Shown here: in pieces, positions 44,652 to 52,917 of the stretch
Layout: the number at the start of each line of letters is the position of its first letter
Numbering within the stretch: position 1 is the first letter of the stretch
Origin: Chitinophagales bacterium
GTDB lineage: Bacteria > Bacteroidota > Bacteroidia > Chitinophagales > UBA2359
Direction: 5' to 3'
Assembly: GCA_041392475.1 (NCBI GenBank)
Contig: JAWKLZ010000002.1
Span: 62,001 to 126,000 of the forward strand
Length of the DNA: 64,000 bases
Translations under genes and position numbers: made by a program
Notes under the pieces: generated by a model
The model's database searches: none
What the model was told of the DNA's origin: nothing
Seen by the model: only the letters and a program-made list of their open reading frames with translations

Positions 44652-45405
44652 TTTAAGTTTCGCATCGCTACTTAAAAAAATAAGCATTTGTTAGTTAATT
44701 GTTTTTATGTTTTAATATAAGATATTTATAGATGCCTATAAGTTATAAATAATTTTAAATAAGTCACTTAGTTATATTTTTCCATTTAGGTTCTAAACAA
44801 ATGCTTATCTCCTATTCATCTTGTACTTTAGCTGCACCATACCCGAAAATAATTGCCTGAAATCGTTGTCATGAATAATTAACTGCAAGACCAGTTCCAT
44901 ATCACATTCTATCTTTTGAACCAATCGTGTGAGAATTGAAATCATGATTTGCCACAGCCTTTGAGCAATCGTTGCTTGAATATATTGGTCTCTGATAGCT
45001 CTGAATAAGCCGCCAATCGTTTCAAGCTTTTCTATTGAAAAGGTTCATAAACTCGGGCTAAAGCATCTACAATATTATTTTTTTTCAGTAGGCTTTTAAT
45101 TTCGTGTACTTTTTGTATCTTGCAATCAGGCAGCATAATTTTTGTATTTTGTTTATAGTGAATCAAATATACATATTTTATGCTGTTTTTCCTCTTTAAC
45201 AAACAAGTTAATTTTCTTCAAAACACTTTGTATGTAAATAAATTATAAATATTTATTTATAGTAATTATAGTGACGAAAAAGTGCTTTCCTTAAATGGAA
45301 TTCGAGATTTAGGAGAGTAATTCACAAAGATTTAGCTCATTTAAGCCGATTGCATATAATTGTTTTAAGCCTCTTTTTCAGTAAAAAAGTAGGTGCGAAA
45401 CTTAA
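44652..45405 (-). mobile_element. IS4-type element, internally deleted, inverted relative of 34989-35743
   Basis: Ends are TTAAGTTTCGCATCGCTACTT at 44653-44673 and AAGTAGGTGCGAAACTTAA at 45388-45405, flanked by GTAAT at 44647-44651 and 45406-45410, a plausible 5-bp target duplication. On the minus strand, codons 1-34 of the transposase (45136 to 45032, MLPDCKIQKVHEIKSLLKKN ...) run into the C-terminal part (45030 to 44815), with the catalytic core deleted. It is non-autonomous. The 1-kb gap between cotH and the next gene is almost wholly this element. Confidence 0.85.
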
Positions 45406-45516
45406 GTAATAATAGCCCTATAACTTTTGCTAATACAAGTTTAAGAATAATAGGTAGTAACCCTGGGATGCAATCAGTTAATACAGTTGTTGTTGTAAAA
45501 TAAATTATATATTCAC

Positions 45517-46242
45517 ATGAAATCAAAGGATAAGAATATTTTAAGAGGTAAGGTGATTTCAAAGTTATATCCATATTACGAGGAAAAAGGATTTATATTT
45601 AAAAAGACAATCGCTAATTTTGTTAAGAATGATTTTTGGGTTCTTTGGGGGGAAGCGAGTACGCATATTGATTCTTTAGTATTTAGACCTCAATTATGGG
45701 TATTCAATGAATCCATAAAAAGTATAATGATAAAGGTTTTTAATAATAAAAACCAATTGAATAGTGTAATTCATCGAGGTCAAAGTAATGAGTTTGCTCA
45801 AGAAATGGGAATAAAAAAATTTAAAAACTCTCGTTATAATTATAAATCTGAAGGAGGAGAATCTTATTTCTATAACATAGAAATGGAAACGAATTTATCT
45901 CCTATCATCGCAGATCATATTGATTTTATGGACAAAGTTGGTATACCTTTTTTTGAAAAAAATAATACTTTGAAAGGTATAGATGAATACTTGAATAATA
46001 GAATACTAAAATTGCCATGGGAAATTCTTAAAGAGAATAATTTAAGTAACCTTCTGGTTCATCCTTTGCATAAAAGAGAGGTTCTGTCAGGGATAATTGC
46101 AGCACATCTTATTGAGAACCCTAGATTAAAAGAATTGACAGATAAGTATATCTATATATTTAATGAAAATAACTACATCTTAGATGATTTAAAAAAGATA
46201 TTACTTTTTTTTGAAGATTACCAAAAACCTATATCAATTTAA
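45517..46242 (+). CDS. Hypothetical protein, possible orphan immunity protein
   Basis: 241 residues, AT-rich codon use, no signal peptide or membrane segment. It begins KSKDKNILRGKVISKLYPYY; the middle (GQSNEFAQEMGIKKFKNSRY) and acidic C-terminus match nothing I recognise. It sits 18 bp before the first lipocalin-like gene, the same relation that the immunity-like genes at 49214 and 50717 have to their following lipocalin copies. That position suggests an immunity gene whose toxin was lost, perhaps by the adjacent IS insertion. This is inference. Confidence 0.5.
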   Translation: MKSKDKNILRGKVISKLYPYYEEKGFIFKKTIANFVKNDFWVLWGEASTHIDSLVFRPQLWVFNESIKSIMIKVFNNKNQLNSVIHRGQSNEFAQEMGIKKFKNSRYNYKSEGGESYFYNIEMETNLSPIIADHIDFMDKVGIPFFEKNNTLKGIDEYLNNRILKLPWEILKENNLSNLLVHPLHKREVLSGIIAAHLIENPRLKELTDKYIYIFNENNYILDDLKKILLFFEDYQKPISI

Positions 46243-46260
46243 AAAACCAACCAAAAAAAA

Positions 46261-46668
46261 ATGAACAAAATAATCACCCTTCTAATCCTCAGTAGTTTAC
46301 TATTCGCTACCTCTTGTAGCAAAGACGAGGAGAATCCGAAGGCGGAATTGTTGAGCAGTACGGCTTGGAAGATAGTGGCGGGCTCGGTAGGTGGTTTGGA
46401 GGAAAGTCTAAGCGATTGCGACTTTGACGACCGCTACTACTATCGTTCGGATGGTACGTATGAATACAACAATGGGGCGGAGAAGTGTTTTTCGGATGAC
46501 CCCGAGGAAATTACTTGGGAGTTAGCGGAGGACGGCACTCAAATCCATATTGTAGCAGGTGGTGACGACCAAAATGTGGACATCCTCGAACTGACCGAAA
46601 CCCGCTTGGTTTGGGAGACGAGTAGTTTTTTTGGGACATTGAGGCAGGAGTTTGAGGCAGTGGAGTAG
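46261..46668 (+). CDS. Lipocalin-like lipoprotein, copy 1
   Basis: 135 residues. Lipoprotein signal MNKIITLLILSSLLFATSC with lipobox Cys at 19. The mature part has the Bacteroidota lipocalin-like pattern: STAWKIVAGSVGG, YYYRSDGTYEYNNGAEKC, ITWELAEDGTQIHIV. It probably forms a small beta-barrel tethered to the outer membrane. Compared with copies 3 and 4 it lacks two residues (Ile-Gly) in EEI-(IG)-TWEL. Four copies lie within 9 kb at over 85-90% identity by eye, each after an immunity-like gene. Confidence 0.85.
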   Translation: MNKIITLLILSSLLFATSCSKDEENPKAELLSSTAWKIVAGSVGGLEESLSDCDFDDRYYYRSDGTYEYNNGAEKCFSDDPEEITWELAEDGTQIHIVAGGDDQNVDILELTETRLVWETSSFFGTLRQEFEAVE

Positions 46669-46750
46669 GATGTTGAAAAACAGAATGTTATTTTAAAAAT
46701 AGTTTGGTTTACTACGGTTATGGAAATTTGAAGAAGTACCAAAAATCTCT

Positions 46751-48433
46751 ATGTATCTCTATTTATTTGTGAACATTTTAAAATTAGCAAGACATGAACA
46801 AACTTTTTACACTTATTTTTTTGGTTTTTTGGCTGCTACCTCCGATTGGGTGGTGGGTCAGGAGATGGTGTTGGTGAAGGAGGATATTGGTACTGTAAAT
46901 AACCTCAATTTACTTGCTTCAGAACAGATTGATGATCAGTGGTTTTTTATGGAAGCCGATGCTGCTAATAATGATTTATGGCTAACTGATGGCACTGAAG
47001 AAGGAACAAAAAAACTATTGGAAGACAATGTTTTTGCATTTCGTTCCAGAGCTCATTTGTATATGGGAAGTTATCAAGGAATGTTATACTTCGCAGCAAC
47101 AGATGCCGAGCATGGAGTAGAAGTTTGGCGGTCTGATGGAACTGTAGAAGGTACAAAGTTTTTTGCAGATTTGGCAGAAGGTACGGAGAATAGTCACCCT
47201 GCTGGTTTTGTAGAATTAAATGGACAATTATATATATGGGCATATATAAAGAAAGAAGATGGTGCTACCTATAGTCAAGTATGGCGAACGGACGGAACTA
47301 ATGTTGAAATGATAAAAGAGATTTCTGTATGTGAAAATACCTTCAATGATTATGAATTTACTTTGAAGGAATACACAATTAATCAAAATGATATTTTATT
47401 CACATTAGGAGCAGAATCAGGTGGTGTCCAGTTTTGTCTATGGAAAACAGATGGAACTTCCGAAGGAACAATGTTGGTTACGGAAACAAGTACAGCAGAT
47501 GGTCCAGTAGGGCTAATTACGGCAGAAAATAATATATCCTATTTTATTGCTATTGCACAAGTAGAAAATTTAATTTCCAACTTTTTATGGCGTTCAGATG
47601 GAACATCCTCGGGAACTTATCCTTTAAAACCAGGTGTTGGAGTAAGGAAAGCAGGAAATCAGTTATATTTTTTTTATCAGCCTGATTTTTTCGATGATAA
47701 CATTGAAATTTGGGTTACAGAAGGTTCAGAAAATACTACTAATTTAGTAAAAATACTGCCCTTGCCTTCTTATGGTAGTTTAATAGGATTTCAAGAGAAG
47801 TTATTCTTTGTTTTTGACGATGAAGAACATGGTCGGGAATTTTGGGTGTCCGATGGGACTGAAACTGGAACAACTATACTTACAGATATTAATGTGGGAG
47901 AAGGGGACAGCAATCCCCGAAGCTCAATTGTAGTAGGCGATTATTTGTATTTCATTGCGAATAAAAATGTTGAGAAATTTCTAAAACCATATCAATCTCA
48001 TCATATTAATCCCGTAGATTTGTTTAATGATGTTGGTGGAACAGAAAGTACTTTTTTGTTTATGTTTAAAACTTTGGAGGATAAGATGAATAGTAGTACA
48101 AATTCAGTTGAAAAAGCAAATTTAAAAAAGAAGTTAGAATTGAGGAGAGATTTTTTTGGAGGGTTTGAAAATGGAATTATGCTTCCTCATAAAAGAGGAG
48201 TGAATACAATTCATGCTTCACATCCCAACTATACTACGAAAATTAGAAATCATATGAAAGCTGAAAAGGAAAAATTAGAAAAGACAGGAGATTACGATGA
48301 TGATGAGTTATTGGCTGATGCATTATTTAAGGAGGCAGAGAAAATTGCCAAAGGAATCAGAGAAGAACTTATAGAACAATGTTTATTAGGAAATAAAAAT
48401 GTAAACGAAGTATTGGATAATTATACTTTTTAA
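46751..48433 (+). CDS. Polymorphic toxin: ELWxxDGTxxGT propeller with C-terminal AHH-like nuclease
   Basis: 560 codons. Residues about 40-410 hold six or more repeats of the form LWLTDGTEEGT, VWRSDGTVEGT, LWKTDGTSEGT, FWVSDGTETGT, a secreted beta-propeller also seen in the T9SS cargo at 55187. After residue 415 the sequence changes to SHHINPVDLFND and later NGIMLPHKRGVNTIHASHP then NYTTKIRNHM, the layout of AHH/HNH-superfamily toxin nucleases. The T9SS sorting domain of the paralogue is replaced. Two immunity-like genes follow. The paralogue's signal-peptide ATG (here 46794) is out of frame because about 7 bp are missing near 46825; the in-frame start at 46751 lacks a clear signal peptide, so export is doubtful. 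Confidence 0.82.
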   Translation: MYLYLFVNILKLARHEQTFYTYFFGFLAATSDWVVGQEMVLVKEDIGTVNNLNLLASEQIDDQWFFMEADAANNDLWLTDGTEEGTKKLLEDNVFAFRSRAHLYMGSYQGMLYFAATDAEHGVEVWRSDGTVEGTKFFADLAEGTENSHPAGFVELNGQLYIWAYIKKEDGATYSQVWRTDGTNVEMIKEISVCENTFNDYEFTLKEYTINQNDILFTLGAESGGVQFCLWKTDGTSEGTMLVTETSTADGPVGLITAENNISYFIAIAQVENLISNFLWRSDGTSSGTYPLKPGVGVRKAGNQLYFFYQPDFFDDNIEIWVTEGSENTTNLVKILPLPSYGSLIGFQEKLFFVFDDEEHGREFWVSDGTETGTTILTDINVGEGDSNPRSSIVVGDYLYFIANKNVEKFLKPYQSHHINPVDLFNDVGGTESTFLFMFKTLEDKMNSSTNSVEKANLKKKLELRRDFFGGFENGIMLPHKRGVNTIHASHPNYTTKIRNHMKAEKEKLEKTGDYDDDELLADALFKEAEKIAKGIREELIEQCLLGNKNVNEVLDNYTF

Positions 48434-48443
48434 AAAGAGATAG

Positions 48444-49208
48444 ATGAAATATTATAAAATTACTAATTCAAAAGAATTTGAGTTGTATTGCGTAGGGATG
48501 CCCTATGAAGAGGAGGAGCGTCTTAGACTGTTTGAAGAAAAAAAAATTGACTATATGTATGCTTGGAATAAGCCAGAAATAATTCAATTCATATTGTGGA
48601 AGTATAATGTAAGAAACAGTTTTTACAATCCCGCTTCATTTTGTGATTTTCATGAATGGGTAGGTTCTTCCTTACACAATCCTCCTATTAGAGGGCAAAT
48701 TGACGGAAGAATATGGGTGATTAGTCCAAAAATTAAGAAAGTTATTGAAACGTTTAGAATGCCTGATCATCGTTTTTATGAGGTTGAAGTAAAGGCTCTA
48801 CACTCGCAAGAAATTCGAACGTATTATATATTTCATCTATTATTTTCGCCTTATGATAAATTACTCTACGAAGAAATAAGTTTTAGTGTGGAATACACAG
48901 ATTCTACAAAAAATGAAAAGACCATTGAGGCTTTTAAAAAAGGATATGTTCAATCAAAAAAACATTGGTTTGATATTAGGAATACTATAAGCGAGGCGAA
49001 TAAACATTTGTCTGTAGAAATGTACCCCAATGAATTTATCTATAAGAAAGGGTATGATATATTATGGGGAAAAATGGGCCCCATAATTTTTAATGAAAAA
49101 GTGAAGGCTGCTTTAGAAAAAGTGGATTTATTAGGAGTAGAACTCAAAGAATGGAATGAATATCCAATTATTACAGGGTTTTCAAGTAAGAATTCTCAAA
49201 ATATTTGA
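48444..49208 (+). CDS. Immunity-like protein 1 of the AHH toxin (Imm43/Imm11-like)
   Basis: 254 residues, no signal peptide. It starts 10 bp after the toxin stop. RIWVISPKIKKVIETFRMPD then HRFYEVEV, followed by TYYIFHLL, resembles the core of DUF1629/Imm11- and Imm43-type immunity proteins. The neighbouring gene has the same pattern (VVSEKVKIVLEQYWLPPAHI, FIPVEAEV, YYVLYM), so the pair are diverged paralogues. As cytoplasmic proteins directly downstream of a nuclease toxin they are expected to neutralise it. Family naming is from memory. Confidence 0.7.
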   Translation: MKYYKITNSKEFELYCVGMPYEEEERLRLFEEKKIDYMYAWNKPEIIQFILWKYNVRNSFYNPASFCDFHEWVGSSLHNPPIRGQIDGRIWVISPKIKKVIETFRMPDHRFYEVEVKALHSQEIRTYYIFHLLFSPYDKLLYEEISFSVEYTDSTKNEKTIEAFKKGYVQSKKHWFDIRNTISEANKHLSVEMYPNEFIYKKGYDILWGKMGPIIFNEKVKAALEKVDLLGVELKEWNEYPIITGFSSKNSQNI

Positions 49209-49213
49209 CAATT

Positions 49214-49990
49214 ATGAATCTATACAGACCGACAGCGAGTTATCGAGACATTTTTGACCATAGGTTTACGGAAGCCTCAATGAAAGATTTAGCTTTATTG
49301 AGTAAAGGAGAAGATGGTTGGAGGGAGTTTATGCAGAAAAAAGTTACTTTGAAAATAAAGGCAACAGATAGGGGAGCATGGTGTACGAATTATTTTGGAG
49401 GAATCCCTGATTGGTTATTTTATCATCATAGAATGCTTCCAGAGAAGGAGTATCCACTACAGCTCAACAGGATGGTTGTGGTCAGTGAAAAAGTAAAAAT
49501 CGTTTTAGAGCAATATTGGCTACCACCTGCTCATATATTTATTCCAGTAGAAGCTGAGGTTACTATAGTACGTGATGCTGTAAGAGCATCTGAAGCAAAT
49601 AAGGCAGAAGAAGTAATCAGAAAGCGATATTATGTATTGTATATGCCTATTTTAGAGCAGTTTGAAGATATATATTTTCCGTCATTAATAATTACTTTTA
49701 ATTATGAATATGATATATATGATAGAAGAGAACTTCGAGTATGTCATGGAGGAGAAATTTCATCCTATGAAGAATTAGTTGAGGAATATGAGCGATTAAA
49801 AGCCAAACATACTTTTGTAAAAGTAAAAGTTTATGGAGACATCGTTTATAAAAAACCTTATGATTTGGTTTTCATTGATCGTTTGATGGTCAGGAAGGAA
49901 CTTAGAGAAGCACTTTATGAATCAAAACTAAAGGGAGTTGTTTTCCAAAGAGAGGATAATCAACAAATGCGATTTCATTTGGAAGAGTAA
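49214..49990 (+). CDS. Immunity-like protein 2 of the AHH toxin (paralogue of the previous gene)
   Basis: 258 residues from the ATG at 49214, 5 bp after the previous stop. Shared features are the VSEKVKIVLEQYWLPP segment, the following V-E-V strand and a C-terminal block ending KPYDLVFIDRLMVRKELREA, matched by GYDILWGKMGPIIFNEKVKA in the first gene. Tandem immunity paralogues usually mean protection against related toxin variants. An inactive lipocalin copy follows within 41 bp. Confidence 0.7.
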   Translation: MNLYRPTASYRDIFDHRFTEASMKDLALLSKGEDGWREFMQKKVTLKIKATDRGAWCTNYFGGIPDWLFYHHRMLPEKEYPLQLNRMVVVSEKVKIVLEQYWLPPAHIFIPVEAEVTIVRDAVRASEANKAEEVIRKRYYVLYMPILEQFEDIYFPSLIITFNYEYDIYDRRELRVCHGGEISSYEELVEEYERLKAKHTFVKVKVYGDIVYKKPYDLVFIDRLMVRKELREALYESKLKGVVFQREDNQQMRFHLEE

Positions 49991-50030
49991 GTATAATTTA
50001 ATTACAAACATTCAAAAACCAAAAAAAAAA

Positions 50031-50424
50031 TGAACAAAACAATCACCCTTTTAATCATCAGTAGTTGACTATTCGCTACCTCTTGTAGCAAAGACGAGGA
50101 GAATCCGAAGGCGGAATTGTTGAGCAGTACAGCTTGGAAGATAGTGGCAGGTTCGGTAGGTGGTTTGGAGGAAAGTCTAAGCGATTGCGACTTTGACGAC
50201 CGCTACTACTATCGTTCGGATGGTACGTATGAATACAACAATGGGGCGGAAAAGTGCTTTTCGGATGACCCCGAGGAAGTGATTGGTACTTGGGAGTTGA
50301 CGGACGATGGCAACAAAATCCATATTGTAGCAGGTGGCGACGACCGAAATGTGGACATCATCGAACTGACCGAAACCCGCTTGGTTTGGGAGACGAGTAG
50401 TTTTTTGGGGACATTGAGGCAGGA
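50031..50424 (+). pseudogene. Lipocalin-like lipoprotein, copy 2 (nonsense and truncated)
   Basis: The ATG at 50031 starts the same signal sequence as the other copies, but codon 13 is TGA (50067-50069; TTA or CTA in the other copies). The body (STAWKIVAGSVGGLEESLSD and following) is intact to TLRQE near 50424, where similarity to the other copies ends and a toxin-like frame in another phase begins. The gene therefore has a premature stop and has lost its last residues in the same event that placed the toxin fragment here. Confidence 0.9.
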
Positions 50425-50715
50425 GTTACTTTTCCTCCTAATGATTTTCACCAACAAATGCCAAATGATTTGTTTTTGATAAAAAATATAGATCAATTGA
50501 AATGGTTGTTTAAGACTCCACCTACTCAAGCGGCTATTACTAATGCGATGAATAATATATTACCACAACTTAATGATATGTTTACTCAATCTAATAATAA
50601 AGCTTTTCTAAGAAGTGTTTTTGGAATGCAGGATGGACAAAGTCAGATTACTTCACAAAATATTACTTACTTTGTAAGTAATCATTGGATTAATATAACT
50701 TCTTTACCACAATAA
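50425..50715 (+). pseudogene. Orphan C-terminal fragment of a secreted toxin
   Basis: An open frame without its own start enters from the truncated lipocalin sequence: VTFPPNDFHQQMPNDLFLIK, then about 75 residues ending ITYFVSNHWINITSLPQ. The first ATG is at 50458. It is followed after 1 bp by a probable immunity gene. Size and setting match displaced toxin C-termini known from CDI and Rhs loci. No catalytic motif is recognised. Confidence 0.55.
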
Positions 50716-50716
50716 T

Positions 50717-51829
50717 ATGAAAATAGTATATTCTACACAATATCAAATATCTAATTATAATACTGTTAGCAATTGTTTAAATTATTTGATTTTTGTGGCT
50801 TATAATAACACAGGACAAAATTTGCATGAAAGAAATCGTCATATTATTTGTTTTGATTTGGTTGAATCTAAAGATAAATGGAGTTTTCCTATTACAGATT
50901 TCATTCCTTCTAACTACGGAGGTATCGTTGAAATTTTTCCATTTAATTTTGAATGTTTTTGCTTTACAGCAGATGGCGTTAGTTATTTTACCAACTACGA
51001 GAATGGGAAAGTACTAAGAAAAACACACCACTATCCTATGTATTGTAGTGAGGATATTTTCTTGACTATTAGATTAAAAGAAGATAAACAAGAATTTATT
51101 CGTCTTCAATTAGAAAGTGATACAAAACTTGAATTTGAACTATGGTCAACAGAATATGAAGGTAGAGGTAATATTATCTGTGTGACAAAAGATAAATTTA
51201 TTTTTCAAGATTGGGATAGAAGGATTGCTAATGCACATTCCCTACTTACAGGAGAAAAGGAATGGACTTTTGATTTTGGTAGTTTGGGGACAGACTATTG
51301 GGGGGAAAGACTACAAATAACAGGGGAGGTAAGTGCTGTGGAAGATAAAATAGTTTTGCCATTGAGTGACCGATTGGTAGTGATTGAAGAATCACGAGGA
51401 GAAGTAGTATGGGATACTTCCTCTAAAGGTATTGGACTTGGAGGTAAAAACACTGTTGTTGTTGGAAATGTAATATATGCCTTTAATTTGGAGTTTATTT
51501 ACCAATTTGATGTATATACTGGAGAGGTCTTAGAAAAAGTCAGTTATGCTGAGGAATTGAAGAAATACAAAGTTCCTCGTGGTGAACGTTTATTCTTGGT
51601 CAGTGATAAATACATTATCATGGCAGTAAGATTGGAGGGATGGATTCTATTTTTTGACAAATCCACTTACAAAGTTGTCGATAAACTATCTGCAAATGAT
51701 TTCTACGGAGATAAATATGAATCTATAATTATTGCTGATATGCAACTGATTAAAGATAAACTTTTGGTAAGAGATGGTGGATTAAAGTTGCATATCATTT
51801 CATTAGAAGATGAATCAGTGTCTATATAA
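50717..51829 (+). CDS. Beta-propeller (PQQ-like repeat) protein, possible immunity protein
   Basis: 370 residues without signal peptide. Repeats such as LLTGEKEWTFDFG, ESRGEVVWDTSSK and VYTGEVLEKVSYA have the G-x-V-x-W pattern of PQQ/WD-like propellers. Starting 1 bp after the orphan toxin fragment and ending 27 bp before lipocalin copy 3, it holds the immunity position. Cytoplasmic propellers do occur as immunity proteins, but a different role is possible. Confidence 0.6.
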   Translation: MKIVYSTQYQISNYNTVSNCLNYLIFVAYNNTGQNLHERNRHIICFDLVESKDKWSFPITDFIPSNYGGIVEIFPFNFECFCFTADGVSYFTNYENGKVLRKTHHYPMYCSEDIFLTIRLKEDKQEFIRLQLESDTKLEFELWSTEYEGRGNIICVTKDKFIFQDWDRRIANAHSLLTGEKEWTFDFGSLGTDYWGERLQITGEVSAVEDKIVLPLSDRLVVIEESRGEVVWDTSSKGIGLGGKNTVVVGNVIYAFNLEFIYQFDVYTGEVLEKVSYAEELKKYKVPRGERLFLVSDKYIIMAVRLEGWILFFDKSTYKVVDKLSANDFYGDKYESIIIADMQLIKDKLLVRDGGLKLHIISLEDESVSI

Positions 51830-51856
51830 TTATATAAATTCAACCAATCAAAAAAA

Positions 51857-52270
51857 ATGAACAAAACAATTACCCTTTTAATCCTCAGTAGTTTACTATT
51901 CGCTACCTCTTGTAGCAAAGACGAGGAGAATCCAAATGCCGAATTGTTGAGCAGTACGGCTTGGAAGATAGTGGCAGGTTCGATAGGCGAATTGGAGGAA
52001 GATTTAGACGATTGCGACTTTGATGACCGCTACTACTATCGTTCGGATGGTACGTATGAATACAACAATGGGGCGGAGAAGTGTTTTTCGGATGACCCCG
52101 AGGAAATCATTGGTACTTGGGAGTTGGTGGACGATGGCAACAAAATCCATATTGTAGCAGGTGGCGACGACCGCAATGTGGACATTATCGAACTGACCGA
52201 AACTCGCTTGGTTTGGGAGACGAGTAGTTTTTTTGGGACATTGAGGCAGGAGTTTGAGGCGGCAGAGTAG
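51857..52270 (+). CDS. Lipocalin-like lipoprotein, copy 3
   Basis: 137 residues, intact. Signal MNKTITLLILSSLLFATSC, then a body nearly the same as copies 1 and 4, with small changes clustered in SIGELEEDLDDCDFDD. The six bases missing in copy 1 are present (EEIIGTWEL). The downstream 17 bp lead directly into a toxin-like fragment, so the propeller gene that follows copies 1 and 4 has been lost here. Confidence 0.85.
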   Translation: MNKTITLLILSSLLFATSCSKDEENPNAELLSSTAWKIVAGSIGELEEDLDDCDFDDRYYYRSDGTYEYNNGAEKCFSDDPEEIIGTWELVDDGNKIHIVAGGDDRNVDIIELTETRLVWETSSFFGTLRQEFEAAE

Positions 52271-52287
52271 GGAATATCGAACACTGA

Positions 52288-52758
52288 ATAACGAATATCT
52301 CTGTTGTTTACAAACTGGATGGTGTCCAAAAGGTGGTGGCTATTCATAAGAAACATGGGGAGATGGTTCTTCATGATGTAGAGGGAATCATAAAATGGGC
52401 GGTTGTGCAACCCTTAGAGTATCTTGCCGATTTTGCTTTGTATAAATGGATAGACAACTATCATTTTGGTTCAGAACTGCAAGTACTAACACCTTCGGGG
52501 GTTAAAATTCCCATGAGTAGTTTTGATATTTATGAGTTGATTGGTGAGGCGAATAATAAATTTAGGTTTTACTTCTCAAAAAATACAAAAGGAGGTGGAA
52601 ATGGCGGAGGTGGAGGTGGACCTCCGAAACTACCTATCATAAAGAAATTAGAAAGTTCGTTGGGCTTAAATGAACAACAGGCTCAAGATTTCTACAATGG
52701 GTATGGTAAATTTAATACTCCGCCAAGTCCAGAAAGAAACCTGCAAATTGAAAATTAG
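52288..52758 (+). pseudogene. Toxin-protein fragment with Gly-rich linker
   Basis: A frame open from 52288 (first ATG 52333) reads SVVYKLDGVQKVVAIHKKHG, then GGGNGGGGGGPPKLP, and ends NLQIEN. Gly/Pro-rich linkers of this kind sit before C-terminal toxin domains in Bacteroidota toxins. There is no start codon with a signal peptide and no immunity gene next to it. I recognise no catalytic motif. Confidence 0.45.
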
Positions 52759-52917
52759 ACTTGTACGGATTTGATTATGATAGAGTTATGTGAAAAGTGA
52801 TTTGTTGTGTGCAATTATTTTCCTCTTGAAAAACATTTGTTATAATCAAAATATAGGACTCTTTTTCAAAACATTTGTTTATGAGTGTTTTAAGCATAAA
52901 ATAATAAATCATTAAAT

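Noticed and set aside
45365..45574. 69-codon minus-strand gene at the IS edge
   Set aside because: It spans the IS terminal repeat and the target duplication and overlaps the start of the next gene.
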